Shown here: piece by piece, positions 13,536-14,539 of the stretch | How positions within the stretch are numbered: the stretch's first letter is position 1 | Layout of the letters: each line of letters opens with the position of its first letter | Source: an uncultured Bacteroidota bacterium | GTDB lineage: Bacteria; Bacteroidota; Bacteroidia; Chitinophagales; Chitinophagaceae | Direction of reading: 5' to 3' | DNA: 14,539 bases | NCBI GenBank assembly: GCA_903835145.1 | Contig: CAILMA010000402.1 | Coordinates: 1 to 14,539, forward strand | The notes under the pieces: model-generated | Database searches by the model: none | What the model was told of the DNA's origin: nothing | Seen by the model: only the letters and a program-made list of their open reading frames with translations | Translations under genes and position numbers: made by a program

Positions 13536-14114
13536 ATGCCAAACTTTTATATCATAGCAGGTTGTAATGGCGCGGGTAAAACAACCGCGAGCTTTACTAT
13601 TTTACCAGCTATCCTGCATTGCCGCGAGTTTGTGAACGCAGATAACATAGCCTATGTTATATCTCCGTGGAACATGGAAGGGGCCGCAATTGAGGCCGGG
13701 CGACTTATGCTGCACCGTATAGCTGAGCTTATGGAAAAAAGGGAGGACTTCGCTATAGAAACCACACTCGCTACCCGCAGCTATGTGGGTCAGGTAAAAA
13801 AAGCAAAGGCGCTGGGCTATACTGTTACTCTCCTTTACATATGGATTGAAAGCACTGATATGGCTATGGACCGGGTAGCTACACGGGTAACCAAGGGCGG
13901 GCATAACATTCCCGATGAAGTAGTTGTAAGGCGGTACTACAAAGGATTGAGCAATTTATTTAACCTGTTTGTGCCCATTTGCGACGAATGGGTGATTGCC
14001 AATAACTCGCGCGAAAATTTAGATATAATAGCCAGTGGTCAAAAAAATCTTGTTCATATCATCGAAAACAACGAAATTTGGGGCATAATCCAAAAACAGG
14101 CGTATGGCACATAA
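13536..14114 (+). CDS. Zeta-toxin-like P-loop kinase (COG4185-type), putative toxin
   Basis: This 192-residue protein is the size of a stand-alone zeta-toxin-like kinase. The N-terminus is a Walker A loop, GCNGAGKTT (9-17). VNADNIA supplies an acidic residue at D36, the place where zeta toxins have the base that activates the sugar hydroxyl. AIETTLATRS (E75) and RVTKGGHNIPDEVVVRRYY (117-135) are typical of the COG4185 branch; the R/GGH/P/RRYY segment would form the lid and phosphate-binding arginines. Zeta toxins phosphorylate UDP-N-acetylglucosamine and block wall synthesis. Whether this branch does so is unknown, and some COG4185 proteins may have other substrates. The frame ends inside the next gene with an 11-base overlap, so translation is coupled. 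A TAACTTTA box ends only eight bases before the ATG, suggesting an almost leaderless message. Confidence 0.85.
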   Translation: MPNFYIIAGCNGAGKTTASFTILPAILHCREFVNADNIAYVISPWNMEGAAIEAGRLMLHRIAELMEKREDFAIETTLATRSYVGQVKKAKALGYTVTLLYIWIESTDMAMDRVATRVTKGGHNIPDEVVVRRYYKGLSNLFNLFVPICDEWVIANNSRENLDIIASGQKNLVHIIENNEIWGIIQKQAYGT

Positions 14115-14337
14115 CCCGGAAAAAGGAGATTTTTTAGCTAAGATTGAATTTGGACTAAAACTGGCCTACCGCAGGTTTTACGAGCAAAGTGCAGCAAGAA
14201 ACGAAATTGTTGTGATAAGCGAAAATGGAGTAATAAAGCATGTGCCTGCCCGTGAAATACTCAAAAGACAGGAAAACGACATCCAGCTCAACCAATACCT
14301 TAAGGAAGGTGCCGCAAAATACCTTGACAACCTTTAG
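14104..14337 (+). CDS. Small partner of the P-loop kinase, putative antitoxin
   Basis: This 77-residue protein overlaps the kinase stop by 11 bases (ATGGCACATAA junction), typical of a coupled pair. Predicted layout: helix (about 9-31, KGDFLAKIEFGLKLAYRRFY), a beta hairpin (EIVVISENGVIKHVPA, 34-49), then a long helix (50-75, ILKRQENDIQLNQYLKEGAAKYL). There is no signal peptide and no DNA-binding motif that I recognise. Helix-then-VVISENG-type strands resemble small proteins I associate with COG4185 kinases, from memory only. The classic epsilon antitoxin is all-helical and precedes its toxin, so this one would be a different type in reversed order. The antitoxin role is inferred from size, overlap and the kinase neighbour. 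It is followed after 24 bp by a convergent gene, with no terminator visible. Confidence 0.75.
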   Translation: MAHNPEKGDFLAKIEFGLKLAYRRFYEQSAARNEIVVISENGVIKHVPAREILKRQENDIQLNQYLKEGAAKYLDNL

Positions 14338-14361
14338 CAGGTAGCGTCACAACCAATGTTT

Positions 14362-14539
14362 CTACTTTTTTCTCCTTCTCTTCCTATAGGGCTTCGAAGC
14401 AGCCGCTATTAAACTTGCCACTTTCCGGTCTATGGGTAGCGTAAAAGTTTCGGCCGATACAGTGCTTAGGTCTATCCAGTACGTCCGCTCATTGGGCATA
14501 AGGTTATTAATAACGTCAGGAATCACGGCACTTACCCGG
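14362..14539 (-). CDS. C-terminal end of an unrecognised protein (5' end outside window)
   Basis: The minus strand is open from the right edge (codons in phase from 14538) to a TAG at 14364-14362, giving 58 residues of a C-terminus. The visible part includes SAVIPDVINNLMPNERTYW, then IDLSTVSAETFTLPIDRKVA, and ends in a strongly basic tail, SKPYRKRRRKK. I do not recognise the family. The basic tail could contact nucleic acid or membrane lipid. The frame is convergent with the kinase pair. No overlapping plus-strand reading frame competes, and the residue composition looks like real protein. Confidence 0.6.
   Translation of the reverse strand, partial: RVSAVIPDVINNLMPNERTYWIDLSTVSAETFTLPIDRKVASLIAAASKPYRKRRRKK

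Overview
The window looks like chromosomal DNA from a member of the Bacteroidota, most likely from the Chitinophagia/Sphingobacteriia side of the phylum. The evidence is several promoters of the TTTG-N18/19-TAnnTTTG type, no convincing Shine-Dalgarno sequences, a fused alpha/beta 2-oxo-acid dehydrogenase E1, a bacterial GH3 protein, lipoproteins with short lipoboxes, and secreted thioredoxin-like proteins. This placement is inference from gene content and signals. I see no rRNA, tRNA, CRISPR array, insertion sequence or phage module.

Layout. 1-1698 (-) is the 5' two-thirds or so of a secreted M16 zinc peptidase that runs off the left edge. 1795-3427 (-) holds a MarR-type repressor and, upstream of it, an aldo/keto reductase. 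The two are separated by a strong terminator and each has its own promoter, and the MarR promoter carries a palindrome at its predicted transcription start. 3629-5608 (+) is a 659-residue fused E1 component, divergent from the reductase and followed by a 13-bp perfect-stem terminator. 5836-6903 (+) holds two small related lipoproteins. 6951-8926 (-) holds three tandem paralogues of a secreted thioredoxin-like protein with CGHC or CEHC active sites, pointing towards the lipoproteins. 9064-10608 (+) is a GH3-family acyl-acid amido synthetase-like protein, followed by a terminator and a 39-codon remnant of a surface or Ig-like protein (10675-10794, -). 10829-11833 (-) is a membrane O-acyltransferase. 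12015-13332 (+) holds a four-helix membrane protein, a 68-residue two-helix membrane protein and an exported FKBP prolyl isomerase. 13536-14337 (+) is an overlapping pair made of a zeta-toxin/COG4185-like P-loop kinase and a 77-residue partner. The right edge (14362-14539, -) is the C-terminal tail of an unrecognised protein.

How the genes fit together. Much of the window serves the cell envelope: the periplasmic or secreted peptidase, lipoproteins, thioredoxin-like proteins, prolyl isomerase, acyltransferase and small membrane proteins. The E1 enzyme and the aldo/keto reductase are cytoplasmic metabolism. The most system-like unit is the kinase plus small partner at 13536-14337, which looks like a toxin-antitoxin module in toxin-first order with direct repeats just upstream. 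The triplicated thioredoxin-like cluster is the second most notable unit.
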